A DNA stretch of 64,000 nt from Corynebacterium sp. ACRPH (GTDB lineage: Bacteria > Actinomycetota > Actinomycetes > Mycobacteriales > Mycobacteriaceae). Below the pieces are notes generated by a model that ran no database searches, was not told where the DNA came from, and was given only the letters and a program-made list of their open reading frames with translations. The stretch is from the NCBI RefSeq assembly GCF_022347285.1, contig NZ_JAKRND010000001.1, positions 1 through 64,000 on the forward strand. Direction: 5' to 3'. Shown piece by piece: positions 36,172-44,828 of this stretch (its first letter is position 1; every line of letters starts with the position of its first letter). A program made the position numbers and the translations under genes.

Positions 36172-36255
36172 TGATTCTCGTTTGAGATGAGTCTGCCTTG
36201 GGGGGACTATTTGTGGTGGCAGACGGCGGATCGCCGCTACCACTACGGGAGCTGA
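36171..36255 (+). pseudogene. yoeB: yoeB toxin remnant (stop, frameshift and internal deletion)
   Basis: Starts ATG at 36171 with a 1-base overlap with yefM. It reads MILV, then TGA where YoeB has TGG (Trp), then DESA. After a one- or two-base frameshift near 36203 it reads YLWWQTADR, the conserved N-terminal YoeB helix, and then jumps to RYHYGS and TGA at 36253; RYHY is the invariant C-terminus of YoeB with the catalytic His/Tyr. About 55 central residues are gone. The toxin cannot be active. Confidence 0.75.
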
Positions 36256-36256
36256 C

Positions 36257-36844
36257 TTAGAACGGGTAGTCGGTGGCGTCGGGAGTCAAGAAAAGAACGC
36301 CGACGACCGTGCCCTCTCGGCTGACAGCGACCCGCGACATTAGTTCGCCGACTTCATGGTTGAGCGTCGAGACGACGACCGATGTGCCTGTGCTTTTTGT
36401 GGAGAGTGCTTCTGACGCCGGGGCCGCGTTGCGGTCTCCCTTTATAGGAACGATCGTCTGGTCGGTGATCTCCTGGAGCTCGCCGAAGTCGGTCAGGATT
36501 GAAGTCCACACGTCCACGATGACGGACCAGGGGAGGTCGTCACGGACGTGCGGATCGAGCATTTCAATGGTTTCTGCTTCTTCGCCCCTGGCAACGTGGC
36601 GAATGAGTGCGTCGGAAATCTCTGGGAGCTTGTCGGTTGATACTGGGGACATGGTTTCTCCTGTAAAGGGGTTTCGTACCGCACCGAATCGTTTGAAGGC
36701 TGCCTGGCGGGAAACGTTGAGCGCTTGCCCAATGTCCGCCCATGAATGTCCCGCGTTCCTTGCTTGCGAGACGGCATCCTCCAATTCGTGTTCGGCGAGG
36801 CTGACTGCTTGCAGTGTGTGTCGGATATTCGTCAATGGATCCAT
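36257..36844 (-). CDS. HTH DNA-binding protein, probably autoregulated
   Basis: 195 residues. Residues 10-60 are a helix-turn-helix with the core [21 protein letters not shown], similar to sigma-region-4/homeodomain-like HTHs that many corynebacterial and mycobacterial small regulators share. Residues 75-195 form an alpha/beta domain without motifs I recognise. Two 17-bp palindromes lie just upstream of the ATG, consistent with autoregulation. It stops 2 bases after the yoeB remnant on the opposite strand and diverges from hsdM, so it may control the restriction-modification genes. Confidence 0.7.
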   Translation of the reverse strand: MDPLTNIRHTLQAVSLAEHELEDAVSQARNAGHSWADIGQALNVSRQAAFKRFGAVRNPFTGETMSPVSTDKLPEISDALIRHVARGEEAETIEMLDPHVRDDLPWSVIVDVWTSILTDFGELQEITDQTIVPIKGDRNAAPASEALSTKSTGTSVVVSTLNHEVGELMSRVAVSREGTVVGVLFLTPDATDYPF

Positions 36845-36852
36845 GACCGTAA

Positions 36853-36869
36853 GTCAACCATAGGTTGAC
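36853..36869. promoter_or_regulatory. operator 1 between the HTH gene and hsdM
   Basis: GTCAACCATAGGTTGAC: perfect 7-base arms GTCAACC/GGTTGAC around a 3-base spacer, 9 bases upstream of the HTH gene ATG on the minus strand. Position fits repression of that gene. Confidence 0.65.
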
Positions 36870-36875
36870 GGTGGC

Positions 36876-36892
36876 GTCAACTAGTGGTTGAC
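36876..36892. promoter_or_regulatory. operator 2, overlapping the candidate hsdM -35
   Basis: GTCAACTAGTGGTTGAC: 6-base arms GTCAAC/GTTGAC, the same 17-base length as operator 1 and 23 bases from it centre to centre (about two helical turns). Its right arm overlaps TTGACA (36888-36893), which with TCTTAA (36911-36916) 17 bases later could be the hsdM promoter. Confidence 0.6.
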
Positions 36893-37086
36893 ACTGGGGT
36901 GGGAGGTCGCTCTTAAACCTTGAAAGATTGAAGTTGTTCGGTATTTCGTTCGATGATGACAGCACGATGTCTATCGGGGGTGATGCACTAGAAGGCGAGA
37001 CAGCGCGTGCGTGTCTCGAGAACGATTTTGGACAGTGCGTTTACCGTAGGGGCACTGAAACTTTTGGCTCAAGGAGGCATTCCCGG

Positions 37087-39021
37087 ATGAGTACAGCGGA
37101 ACTCAATCAGTCCGCCGTTTGGAACACAGCGGACAAGTTTCTGCGCTCCATCGTCGAGCCTGAAGATTACGGAGACTATATTCTGCCGATGACGGTGCTG
37201 CGTCGTCTCGAGTGCATTCTCGCTCCGACCAAAGACGAAGTGCTCGACCTGGTATGGAGTCTTCAGGAGGAGGGCTTCAGCGACGAGATGATCGATTGGG
37301 AGGTACAGGCCCGTTTTGGTCTTTCCTTCTACAACTCTTCTCGCCTGGACCTGACGCGGATCGCCCAGCTCGATGACCACGTATATGAGGCGCTAATGGA
37401 TTACGTTGGCGCGTTCTCGGCCTCCGTCCGCGACGTGTGGGATGCTTTCGATTTCGCGGTGAAGATGAAGACCCTCGACAGTGCCTCGCGCCTGTGGCCG
37501 GTGGTCAAACACTTCGCCACCATCGACATGAGCATGGAGGCGCTGCCCGACGCCCAGATGGGTGACCTCTTCGAGCACGTCATGTACAAGGCATTCGACA
37601 CCAAGGGCAAAGCCGCGGGTGCGTTCTACACTCCGCGTGACGCGATCCGGCTCATGGTGGATATTCTTTTCGCTTCCGACGACGTCGGGCTGACCGCAGA
37701 CGGCGCTTCGCGTACCGTGTACGACCCAACTGCGGGCACGGGCGGCATGCTGCTCGTGGCTGCGCGTGCCCTCAAGGAGCTCAATCCGGATATCGAGGTG
37801 GTTTTGGCTGGCCAAGAGCTCATGTCCACTGGTTATGCTATCGGTAAGGCTGACCTGCTTATCCAGGGCGGCGAGCCGGACGCCATCCGTCACGGTGATA
37901 CCTTGCTCAACGACCTCTACGAGGGCGAGCAGTTCGAGTACATCCTCTCCAACCCTCCGTTCGGCATGGACTGGGAGGTGCAGCAGCAGTCGGTGAAGCA
38001 GCAGGCTAAGGTGCCTGGCTCCCGGTTCAGCCACGGCCTGCCGGGCAAGGACGATGGCCAGATGCTTTTCCTGGCCCATGTCGCTTCGAAGCTCATGCCC
38101 GCAGGCCCCAATGGTGCGGGCGGTCGTGGGGCGGTGGTGTCCAATGGCTCGCCGCTGTTTACCGGTGCGCCCGAATCGGGGCCGGATAAGATCCGCGGCT
38201 GGCTGCTGGAAAGCGACCTGGTGGACGCGATCATCCAGCTGCCGACGAATATGTTCTACGGCACGGGGATCTCTACCTATGTGTGGATCTTGGACACGAA
38301 CAAGGAGGAGCACCGCAAGGGCTTCGTCCAGCTGATCGATGCCTCCGAGTGCTGGTCGGTGCCGGATAAGGGGTTGGGGGAGAAGCGCCGGGAGATGAAG
38401 GAACCCGACCGCAAGCGCGTGCTCGAAGAGTACGCCGCCTTCGAGGACACCGAGATCTCGAAGGTGCTCACCCCAGCGGACCTGGGCTTCCGCGACGTGA
38501 AGGTCACCAAGCAGAAGCGCCTGTGTGTGGCAGTCACCCCGGAGGCTGTGGCGCAGGTGCTGGGGCATAAAACTGCCGTGCCCGAGCATGCTGACGTGCT
38601 TGCCGACGTGGCGGACGTGGAGTTCAATGACCTGCCGGAGGCGCTGAAGGCTGCGGCCAAGAAGCGTGGCGTGAAGATGCTCGCCGGGATGATTGACGAG
38701 GTGCTTGAGGCAGTCGGAGTACCGGACGAGAATGCTGACCCAAGTTTCGATCGCAAGGGTAACCCGATCCTTGATCCAGCCTTCTCCATGACGGAGCGGA
38801 TCCCGCTTACGGAGGACGTTGGCGAGCACATGGCCCGCGAGGTCCTCCCATTCGCGCCGGACGTCACCTGGGACGAAGAAGCCTCCAAGGTGGGCTACGA
38901 GATCCCGTTCAAGCGGGTGTTCTACCGACCAACGCCAGTCCGGTCGCTGGAGGAAATCGACGCTGACGTGGCCGCGGTGATGGGCCGCCTGGCGGAGAAG
39001 TTTGCGGAGGTGCGAGAGTAA
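37087..39021 (+). CDS. hsdM: type I restriction-modification methyltransferase subunit
   Basis: 644 residues from ATG 37087, chosen because AAGGAGG lies 9 bases upstream; the frame stays open 159 bases further but the extra residues are not HsdM-like. N-terminal HsdM_N helical domain (VWNTADKFLRSIVEPEDYGDYI), then the N6-adenine methylase domain with SAM motif I DPTAGTGG at 213-220 and catalytic NPPFG at 289-293. The C-terminal 150 residues (after EDTEISKVL) are longer than in E. coli HsdM and end in coiled-coil-like EIDADVAAVMGRLAEKFAEV. Makes the M2S modification complex; first gene of hsdMSR. Lacks the dispersed GGCGTCA motif. Confidence 0.94.
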   Translation: MSTAELNQSAVWNTADKFLRSIVEPEDYGDYILPMTVLRRLECILAPTKDEVLDLVWSLQEEGFSDEMIDWEVQARFGLSFYNSSRLDLTRIAQLDDHVYEALMDYVGAFSASVRDVWDAFDFAVKMKTLDSASRLWPVVKHFATIDMSMEALPDAQMGDLFEHVMYKAFDTKGKAAGAFYTPRDAIRLMVDILFASDDVGLTADGASRTVYDPTAGTGGMLLVAARALKELNPDIEVVLAGQELMSTGYAIGKADLLIQGGEPDAIRHGDTLLNDLYEGEQFEYILSNPPFGMDWEVQQQSVKQQAKVPGSRFSHGLPGKDDGQMLFLAHVASKLMPAGPNGAGGRGAVVSNGSPLFTGAPESGPDKIRGWLLESDLVDAIIQLPTNMFYGTGISTYVWILDTNKEEHRKGFVQLIDASECWSVPDKGLGEKRREMKEPDRKRVLEEYAAFEDTEISKVLTPADLGFRDVKVTKQKRLCVAVTPEAVAQVLGHKTAVPEHADVLADVADVEFNDLPEALKAAAKKRGVKMLAGMIDEVLEAVGVPDENADPSFDRKGNPILDPAFSMTERIPLTEDVGEHMAREVLPFAPDVTWDEEASKVGYEIPFKRVFYRPTPVRSLEEIDADVAAVMGRLAEKFAEVRE

Positions 39022-40253
39022 TGTCTTTCACCACCTGGCTACGTAAAGTAAACCCAACCTGGGATGTGGTGCCTGCCAGCGTTCTCTTTGCGGAGCGTAG
39101 TGAAAAATCAAAATCTGACGACGTTCATTTAACGCCGTCGCAGAAACTCGGGGTTCTACCCCAAGATGAATATGTAGAGCGGACTGGTGCCCAGGTGGTA
39201 CGGAACCGCCTCGGCGCCGGAAACATGAAGCACGTAGAGTCTGGGGACTTTATTAGCCACCTTCGTAGCTTCCAGGGTGGGCTCGAATTTTCTGCTCTTT
39301 CAGGAAAAGTAAGCAACGCTTATACCGTCCTTTCTCCTCGGAAACCGATCGTAGATCGGTACTATCGTTATCTTTTTAAGTCGTCGCTTTTTGTTGAAGG
39401 GCTTGGTAACCTCACAGACCAATTGCGGGATGGACAGACGATCAATTTCGCGCGCTTGGCTCAATTCGGGTTACCGCTACCTGACCTGGAAACCCAGCGC
39501 GCCATCGCGGATTACCTCGACCGCGAGACCACTGAAATTGACGCCATGACCGCCGACCTGGACGAGCTGGAGAAGCTCCTGACCGAGCGGCGTAAGGCCG
39601 CAGTGACCGCAGCCTTCAACAAATTCTCTACCACCGCACCCCTCTGGAAATTCGCCAAGGTTTCGCCTTCCACACCGGGAATTTACGATCTGGACAAGGG
39701 AGAAGACGTGACGTTTATTCCGCTGGAGGACGTCTGGACAAATCAGAAACCAGAGGTTTTCAAGGTCACTCCTTGGAAGGACAAACTTGCTTCATACACG
39801 CACTTCGAAAGCGGAGACGTCCTGCTCCCAAAGGTCACCCCGACAGTCACCCACGGCCGCGCGATGGTGGCAAACGTTACTACCAAGCTGGGTGTGGCAA
39901 CCTCTGAGGTATACACCCTGCGACCTAATGAAAGGACGAACCCCGATTGGTTAGCGTTCTTCCTGACGTCGCAATCTTTCCTAGATGAGGCGGGCGTTTC
40001 CGTTTTAGGAACAGGGGGCTTAAAGCGAATAAGTACCCAGTTTGTCCAGTCCTTCCCTGTACCCGACATGAGTCGTTCGGAACAAGACGAGCTGGTCAGG
40101 GACATCGACTGCGAGACCGCCGAGATCGATGCCATGCTTGCCGACATCATGGAACTGCGCGACCTACTCGCCGAGCGCCGCGCCGCCGTCATCGCTGCGG
40201 CCGTGACCGGACAAATCGATATCCCCATCGCCGAGGAGCCCACCCATGCCTAG
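39021..40253 (+). CDS. hsdS: type I restriction-modification specificity subunit
   Basis: 410 residues; ATG overlaps the hsdM stop (TAATG). Domain order: TRD1 (about 5-150), conserved coiled coil 1 (QRAIADYLDRETTEIDAMTA and on to ERRKAAVTAAF, 157-200), TRD2 (about 205-345), conserved coiled coil 2 (CETAEIDAMLADIMELRDLL and on to VTGQIDI). The two coiled coils are clearly homologous, as expected for the internal repeat that sets the spacing of a bipartite target. TRD1 DNA (39040-39470) and part of TRD2 are AT-richer than the flanking conserved parts, a sign of TRD exchange. The recognition sequence cannot be predicted from this. Confidence 0.93.
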   Translation: MSFTTWLRKVNPTWDVVPASVLFAERSEKSKSDDVHLTPSQKLGVLPQDEYVERTGAQVVRNRLGAGNMKHVESGDFISHLRSFQGGLEFSALSGKVSNAYTVLSPRKPIVDRYYRYLFKSSLFVEGLGNLTDQLRDGQTINFARLAQFGLPLPDLETQRAIADYLDRETTEIDAMTADLDELEKLLTERRKAAVTAAFNKFSTTAPLWKFAKVSPSTPGIYDLDKGEDVTFIPLEDVWTNQKPEVFKVTPWKDKLASYTHFESGDVLLPKVTPTVTHGRAMVANVTTKLGVATSEVYTLRPNERTNPDWLAFFLTSQSFLDEAGVSVLGTGGLKRISTQFVQSFPVPDMSRSEQDELVRDIDCETAEIDAMLADIMELRDLLAERRAAVIAAAVTGQIDIPIAEEPTHA

Positions 40254-43200
40254 CTCAGACATCACCCGCGAAAAAGCGCACGAGAGCGCCATCTGCAACG
40301 CCCTCGCCGAGCGCGGTTGGGCCTACGAGGAAGGGAAGAACGACCAGGGTTGGGATCGGCGCCTCGCGCTCTACCCAGCCGATGTGCTGCAGTGGCTCTC
40401 CACCCAATACCCGGATGAATATGCCAAGGCCGTGCCTGCGGACGCCCCGGAGGCCACCCGCGAGGTCTCGCAGCGCAAACTCCTCGAGCGCGTCGCCGAG
40501 CAGCTGGAGTCCAAGACCCGGAAGGATCCACAATCCGGGCGCACCCTCGGCGGGCTGCTGGGCACCCTGCGGGAAGGCTTCAAATACGCCCAGGTCGGCG
40601 CCCGCTCCGCCACCTTCGGCCCCATGGTAGCCTTCCCGCCGGCGAACCCATTGCTGGAGAAAGTCGCCGAGCGCGCTGAAGAGAACATCCTGCGTGTCAT
40701 CCGCCAGGTGCACTTTGACCCGAAAACCAACGAGACGATCGACCTCGTGCTCACCGTCAACGGCATCCCCATCGTGACGATGGAACTGAAGACGGACAGC
40801 ACCCAGTCCGTGGCCCACGCTCGCAAGCAGTACCGCGAGGACCGCGTGCCAAGCCCAGCTCGTCGTCTGCTGCAGCCGGGTCGCGCGCTCGTCCACTTCG
40901 CCGTCTCCAATGCAGAGGTCTACATGACCACGGCACTTAAAGGTTCGGATACCTTCTTCCTTCCCTTTAACCGGGGCGTCGACGGCGGTGCCGGAAACCC
41001 ACCCATCCCCGGCAAGTCCGAAACCTCCTACCTGTGGGAAGAAGTGCTGGAACGCGACATGTTCCTCCGCATCCTGCGCGACTTCGCAGTGTGGGAACCA
41101 GACGCCAAGCCAAAGCGCGGCACCCCGGGTGGCAAACTCATCTTCCCTCGCTACCACCAGCTCCGCGCGGTAGAGCGCGTCACACGGGACGTCACCCGGC
41201 GCGGTGCCGGCGGGCGCTACCTCATCGAACACTCCGCGGGTTCCGGCAAGACTAAGACCATTGCGTGGCTGGCCCACCGCCTCATTCGGCATGTCGACAG
41301 GGATGGACAGAAAACCTTCGACTCCGTCATCGTCGTTACCGACCGCACTGCCCTGGACACTAACGTCCGCCAGGACATGCAGATGATGGACGCCTCCATG
41401 GGATTGGTGGTTTCCGTTGGCGAGAATGCTGGGGCGAAGTCCCCGCAGCTGCGCCAGGCGATCGAGGAGGGCGACCACATCATCACCTGCACCCTCCAGA
41501 CCTTCCCACACGTGCTCAAGCTGCTCGAGGACGAACAAGACCTCGCGGGCCGGCGCTGGTGCGTGATCGCCGACGAGGCGCACTCCTCCCAGACCGGCTC
41601 CAGCGCCTCCGCGCTACGCGAGCTACTCACGGATGTCGAACTCGACGAGGGGGAGGAGTACACCGCCGACGACCTGCTGGAACTACGGCAGGAAGCCATC
41701 GCCGACGCCGAAAACATGACCTTCGTGGCACTCACCGCGACGCCCAAGGGTAAGACTCTGCGCCTGTTCGGAACCGAAACCCCGGACGGTCACTTCGTCG
41801 CCTTCGACACCTACCCAATGGGCCAGGCTATCCAAGAGGGCTTCATTCTCGACGTGCTCGGCAATTACTCGACCTACCAAATGTGGGCCGAAGTCCGCGA
41901 CGAACTGGGAAGAACCGAGGAAGTAGACGAGAATGCAGCAGTCACCGACATGGTGCGCTTCGTCCGCCTGCACCCAACCTCCATCGCGCAGAAAGTGGAG
42001 GTCGTCATCGAACACTTCCGCCGCAACGTCGCCCACCACCTGGGCGGCCAGGCCCGCGCGATGGTCGTCACCTCCTCCCGAAAGGCCGCAGTCCGCTGGT
42101 CGGAGGAGATGAACCGTTACATCCAGTCCAATGGCTACGACTTTTGCTCCCTGGTCGCCTTCTCAGACGCGGTGCGCGTTGACGAAAACTCCGAGCCGGT
42201 CACGGAAGTCCATCTCAACGGCGTCTCCGACGTCGAGCGTGCCTTCAAGGACGACGAGCAGGACTATCGCGTCATCATCGTCGCGAACAAGTTCCAGACC
42301 GGCTTCAACGAGCCCCGGCTCTGCGCGATGTACGTCGATAAGCAGCTATCCGGTGTCACCACCGTTCAGACACTCTCGCGGCTTAACCGCATCCACGAGA
42401 ACAAGCCCACCCCGATGGTGGTGGATTTCGTCAACGACCCGGAGATGATCGTCAAGGACTTCCAGCGTTACTACGCCGGGGCCTCCATCAACACGGACAT
42501 TGACCCAAACGCGCTGCACACCCTCGGCGAAGAGCTCGACACCTCCGGGTTCTACACTCCCGAGGAGATGGAGCAGGTCGCGCAGATCTACATGGACGGC
42601 ACCGACTCGGAAGCGCTCCGCGGTGCGGCCGCACCGATCATCCGGCGCTGGCAGGTGCGACGCGATTCCGGCAAAGATGGGCGCGCCGATGCCCGCAACT
42701 TCAAGTCCAACGCCGAAAAATACCGTCACGCCTACGAGTTTCTCTCCCAGATCGTCGCCTACGCCGACGCGGAGGTCTCTAAGCGCGCGATGCTCGCCGC
42801 CGTGCTGGAGCGCAACCTCCACCTCTCGGAGTACGACGACGAGGATGAAGACTTCATCACCGGACTCTCACTGGCCGGTGTTGCGATCACCCAAAACGAG
42901 ATCGAGGTCGATCGGTCATTGACCGACGGGGGAGGAGAAGCCCTAAAGGTGCCAACTTTCGACGTCACCGTCGGCGAGGAAGCCACCCCGCTACGCGCTG
43001 CATTCGACGAGGCAGTCGAAAAGGTCAACGACATCTTCTCGATGGCGGGTGTGGACGTAACCTCCGGCGCAACCGCGCATATGATCGTCGCCGCGTGGGG
43101 AACGCTCTCCGCTCAGCCCGAGGCGTTGAAGCTAGGACGAACCAATAACAAGGAGCAGCTGAAGCGCTCCAAGAGATTCCAAGGTGAGGCGACGAAGGCA

Positions 43201-43335
43201 ATCTTCTCGGGAATCGCCGAGCGTCAGCAACGCGACGCGCTACTCTCCAGCGACCGAGACGTGTTGCACGGCGTGATTGGAGCACTCGCGGAGCTGATGG
43301 CTGCCGCTAAGGAGATGGGAAAGCTGGACGAATAG
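40246..43335 (+). CDS. hsdR: type I restriction endonuclease subunit R
   Basis: 1029 residues; ATG overlaps hsdS by 8 bases. N-terminal PD-(D/E)xK nuclease: Asp-166, Glu-180, Lys-182 in DLVLTVNGIPIVTMELKTD. SF2 translocase: Walker A AGSGKT near 331-336, DEAHSSQTG at 443, motif III TATPKGKTL, and motif VI region NKFQTGFNEPRL with VQTLSRLNRI. The C-terminal 250 residues are helical and contact the methylase. All motifs are present, so the system looks functional: MTase plus S protects, and MTase, S and R cleaves unmodified DNA after ATP-driven translocation. Confidence 0.95.
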   Translation: MPSSDITREKAHESAICNALAERGWAYEEGKNDQGWDRRLALYPADVLQWLSTQYPDEYAKAVPADAPEATREVSQRKLLERVAEQLESKTRKDPQSGRTLGGLLGTLREGFKYAQVGARSATFGPMVAFPPANPLLEKVAERAEENILRVIRQVHFDPKTNETIDLVLTVNGIPIVTMELKTDSTQSVAHARKQYREDRVPSPARRLLQPGRALVHFAVSNAEVYMTTALKGSDTFFLPFNRGVDGGAGNPPIPGKSETSYLWEEVLERDMFLRILRDFAVWEPDAKPKRGTPGGKLIFPRYHQLRAVERVTRDVTRRGAGGRYLIEHSAGSGKTKTIAWLAHRLIRHVDRDGQKTFDSVIVVTDRTALDTNVRQDMQMMDASMGLVVSVGENAGAKSPQLRQAIEEGDHIITCTLQTFPHVLKLLEDEQDLAGRRWCVIADEAHSSQTGSSASALRELLTDVELDEGEEYTADDLLELRQEAIADAENMTFVALTATPKGKTLRLFGTETPDGHFVAFDTYPMGQAIQEGFILDVLGNYSTYQMWAEVRDELGRTEEVDENAAVTDMVRFVRLHPTSIAQKVEVVIEHFRRNVAHHLGGQARAMVVTSSRKAAVRWSEEMNRYIQSNGYDFCSLVAFSDAVRVDENSEPVTEVHLNGVSDVERAFKDDEQDYRVIIVANKFQTGFNEPRLCAMYVDKQLSGVTTVQTLSRLNRIHENKPTPMVVDFVNDPEMIVKDFQRYYAGASINTDIDPNALHTLGEELDTSGFYTPEEMEQVAQIYMDGTDSEALRGAAAPIIRRWQVRRDSGKDGRADARNFKSNAEKYRHAYEFLSQIVAYADAEVSKRAMLAAVLERNLHLSEYDDEDEDFITGLSLAGVAITQNEIEVDRSLTDGGGEALKVPTFDVTVGEEATPLRAAFDEAVEKVNDIFSMAGVDVTSGATAHMIVAAWGTLSAQPEALKLGRTNNKEQLKRSKRFQGEATKAIFSGIAERQQRDALLSSDRDVLHGVIGALAELMAAAKEMGKLDE

Positions 43336-43354
43336 CCCTTAGTACTGAAATTTG

Positions 43355-43428
43355 TCGGACTGACAGGATTTGAACCTGCGACCCCTACACCCCCAGTGTA
43401 GTGCGCTACCAAGCTGCGCCACAGTCCG
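43355..43428 (-). tRNA. tRNA-Pro (anticodon GGG)
   Basis: 74 nt. Acceptor stem CGGACTG/CAGTCCG with discriminator A; D arm GCGCAGCTTGGTAGCGC; anticodon stem CTACA/TGTAG with loop CTGGGGG giving anticodon GGG; T arm GCAGGTTCAAATCCTGT. No CCA encoded. It lies 19 bases after the hsdR stop on the opposite strand, marking one edge of the restriction island. Confidence 0.95.
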
Positions 43429-43442
43429 CCGAAGCCCTGTTA

Positions 43443-43483
43443 AAAGGACAACGGCGATAGGTTACCCCACTCCCATCGCCGTT
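43443..43483 (-). terminator. intrinsic terminator after the RraA-like gene
   Basis: On the minus strand AACGGCGAT (43483-43475) pairs with ATCGCCGTT (43458-43450) over a 16-base loop, followed by GTCCTTTT. Located between the rraA-like stop and tRNA-Pro. Confidence 0.65.
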
Positions 43484-43497
43484 AGGAAATCCCCTGC

Positions 43498-44001
43498 TTA
43501 GACCGGCTGCACAATCTCGTCGGAAACGATGATGCCGTCCGAATCGCAGTAGATGTACTCGCCGGGGATAAAGTCCACGCCGCCGAAGCTCACCGTCACG
43601 TCGCGCTCGCCCTCGCCGGTCTTCGTGGACTTGCGCGGGTTGGTGCCCAGCGCCTTGCAGCCGAACTCCATCTGGCCAATCACCTTGGAATCGCGGATCG
43701 GCCCGTTAACCACCACGCCAGCCCAGCCGTGATCCTTGCCCAGCCCCGCAATAATGTCGCCCACCAGCGCGGTGTGCATCGACGCATCACCGTCGATCAC
43801 CAGCACGCCACCGGGGTTGTCCTCCTGCAGCACCTTTTTCAGCAGCGCATTGTCCTGGAAGCACTTCACCGTGGTGATCTTCCCGCAGAACTCCACCACG
43901 CCGCCCAGGTCGCGGAACTGCGTGTCACAGCTGCGCACGTCGCTACCAATGATGTCCACCAGGTCGGCGGTCGGAATAAAAGTCAGTTTCTCTTCAGCCA
44001 T
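43498..44001 (-). CDS. RraA-family protein
   Basis: 167 residues from ATG 44001 with AGGTGG upstream. Core RraA fold: [48 protein letters not shown], then [27 protein letters not shown], the strongest family signature, where the Asp and Arg bind metal and substrate. Family members are either RNase E inhibitors or 4-hydroxy-4-methyl-2-oxoglutarate/oxaloacetate aldolases-decarboxylases; the D-x20-R pair is compatible with the aldolase activity. Five bases separate it from the hydrolase gene upstream, so they form a two-gene unit. Confidence 0.88.
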   Translation of the reverse strand: MAEEKLTFIPTADLVDIIGSDVRSCDTQFRDLGGVVEFCGKITTVKCFQDNALLKKVLQEDNPGGVLVIDGDASMHTALVGDIIAGLGKDHGWAGVVVNGPIRDSKVIGQMEFGCKALGTNPRKSTKTGEGERDVTVSFGGVDFIPGEYIYCDSDGIIVSDEIVQPV

Positions 44002-44006
44002 GCCAC

Positions 44007-44756
44007 CTACTTTAGGCGCAAGCCCTCCCACGCCGCGATCAATTCGCCTACGCGCTGCCCGGATCCCCTCTGCAGAAGCAGGTGATCCATCCCCTCCAGG
44101 CTTACCCAGTCCGCGCGAGGCAGGGCTGCCCGCATCGCATGTGCCTCCGCCACGGGAACCACCAGGTCATCGGGGGAGTGCAGCACCAGAGACGTGGCGT
44201 CAATAGAAGAAACAGCGGCCACAGTATTGGCCGAATCGGCCGCGGCGAGCTCATCCAACAGCGCCTGGCCCAAAGAAAGCTCCCGCTGGCGCTCGAACAT
44301 CTGCATAATCTCCGGCGCTCGCTTCGCGGTTTCCTGCAGCTCAAAGGGCGTGCCGACAGTCACAATGCTCTCCACCGAAGCGACCTCCGCCGCCGCCCGC
44401 TGCACCGCCGTGCCTCCCAGCGAATGGCCCACCAGCAGCTCCGCCCCGCCGAACCACTCGGCAGCCGCGCGCACGTCGGAAACATTCGTCGCCAGCGTGG
44501 TCTCCTCGAACTCGCCACCCGAGTCGCCCAGTCCAGCGAAGTCGAATCGCAAGCTCGCATAGCCCGCCCGCGCCAGCGCCTTGGAAATGCGCGTCACCCC
44601 AATCGCCCCGCGCGTACACGTAAAGCAGTGCGCGACGACCGCCCGCCGGGGCGCATCCTCCAACTTCACATCCCGCGGCATATCCACCGTTCCCGCCAGC
44701 TGCCAGCCACTTTCTGTGGGAATGGTCACGTGAACGGAGCGTATCGTGCGGGTCAT
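44007..44756 (-). CDS. alpha/beta hydrolase (dienelactone-hydrolase-like)
   Basis: 249 residues. Nucleophile elbow GHSLGGTA near residue 113, acid in SPDDLVVPV, His in GMDHLL; oxyanion side [11 protein letters not shown]. No signal peptide, so cytoplasmic. Resembles the OsmC-linked or dienelactone-type esterases; substrate unknown. Followed by the RraA-like gene. A dispersed GGCGTCA copy at 44196 gives the local codon run TCT TCT ATT. Confidence 0.82.
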   Translation of the reverse strand: MTRTIRSVHVTIPTESGWQLAGTVDMPRDVKLEDAPRRAVVAHCFTCTRGAIGVTRISKALARAGYASLRFDFAGLGDSGGEFEETTLATNVSDVRAAAEWFGGAELLVGHSLGGTAVQRAAAEVASVESIVTVGTPFELQETAKRAPEIMQMFERQRELSLGQALLDELAAADSANTVAAVSSIDATSLVLHSPDDLVVPVAEAHAMRAALPRADWVSLEGMDHLLLQRGSGQRVGELIAAWEGLRLK

Positions 44757-44828
44757 GGATCGCCTCTCGCCTCAAGTCGATTAACGTGGTCTACATATTC
44801 TTACACCTCAAACTCGAAGGGCACATTC

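Noticed and set aside
36874..36880. GGCGTCA copy upstream of hsdM as a member of the dispersed family
   Set aside because: It is formed by operator 2 (GTCAAC arm) and lacks the A-rich tail, so probably coincidence.
36928..37086. Longer hsdM start at 36928
   Set aside because: No SD there, no similarity to HsdM, and a textbook AAGGAGG precedes ATG 37087.
43355..43440. Attachment-site duplication at tRNA-Pro
   Set aside because: I looked for the tRNA 3' end (TCGGACTGACAGGATT) repeated near 36 kb and saw none; no integrase is present either.
44082..44828. Open frame extending secA2 249 codons upstream
   Set aside because: It overlaps the hydrolase gene on the other strand and SecA2 proteins begin at MAFDWFWK; SD GAAGG is at the later ATG.
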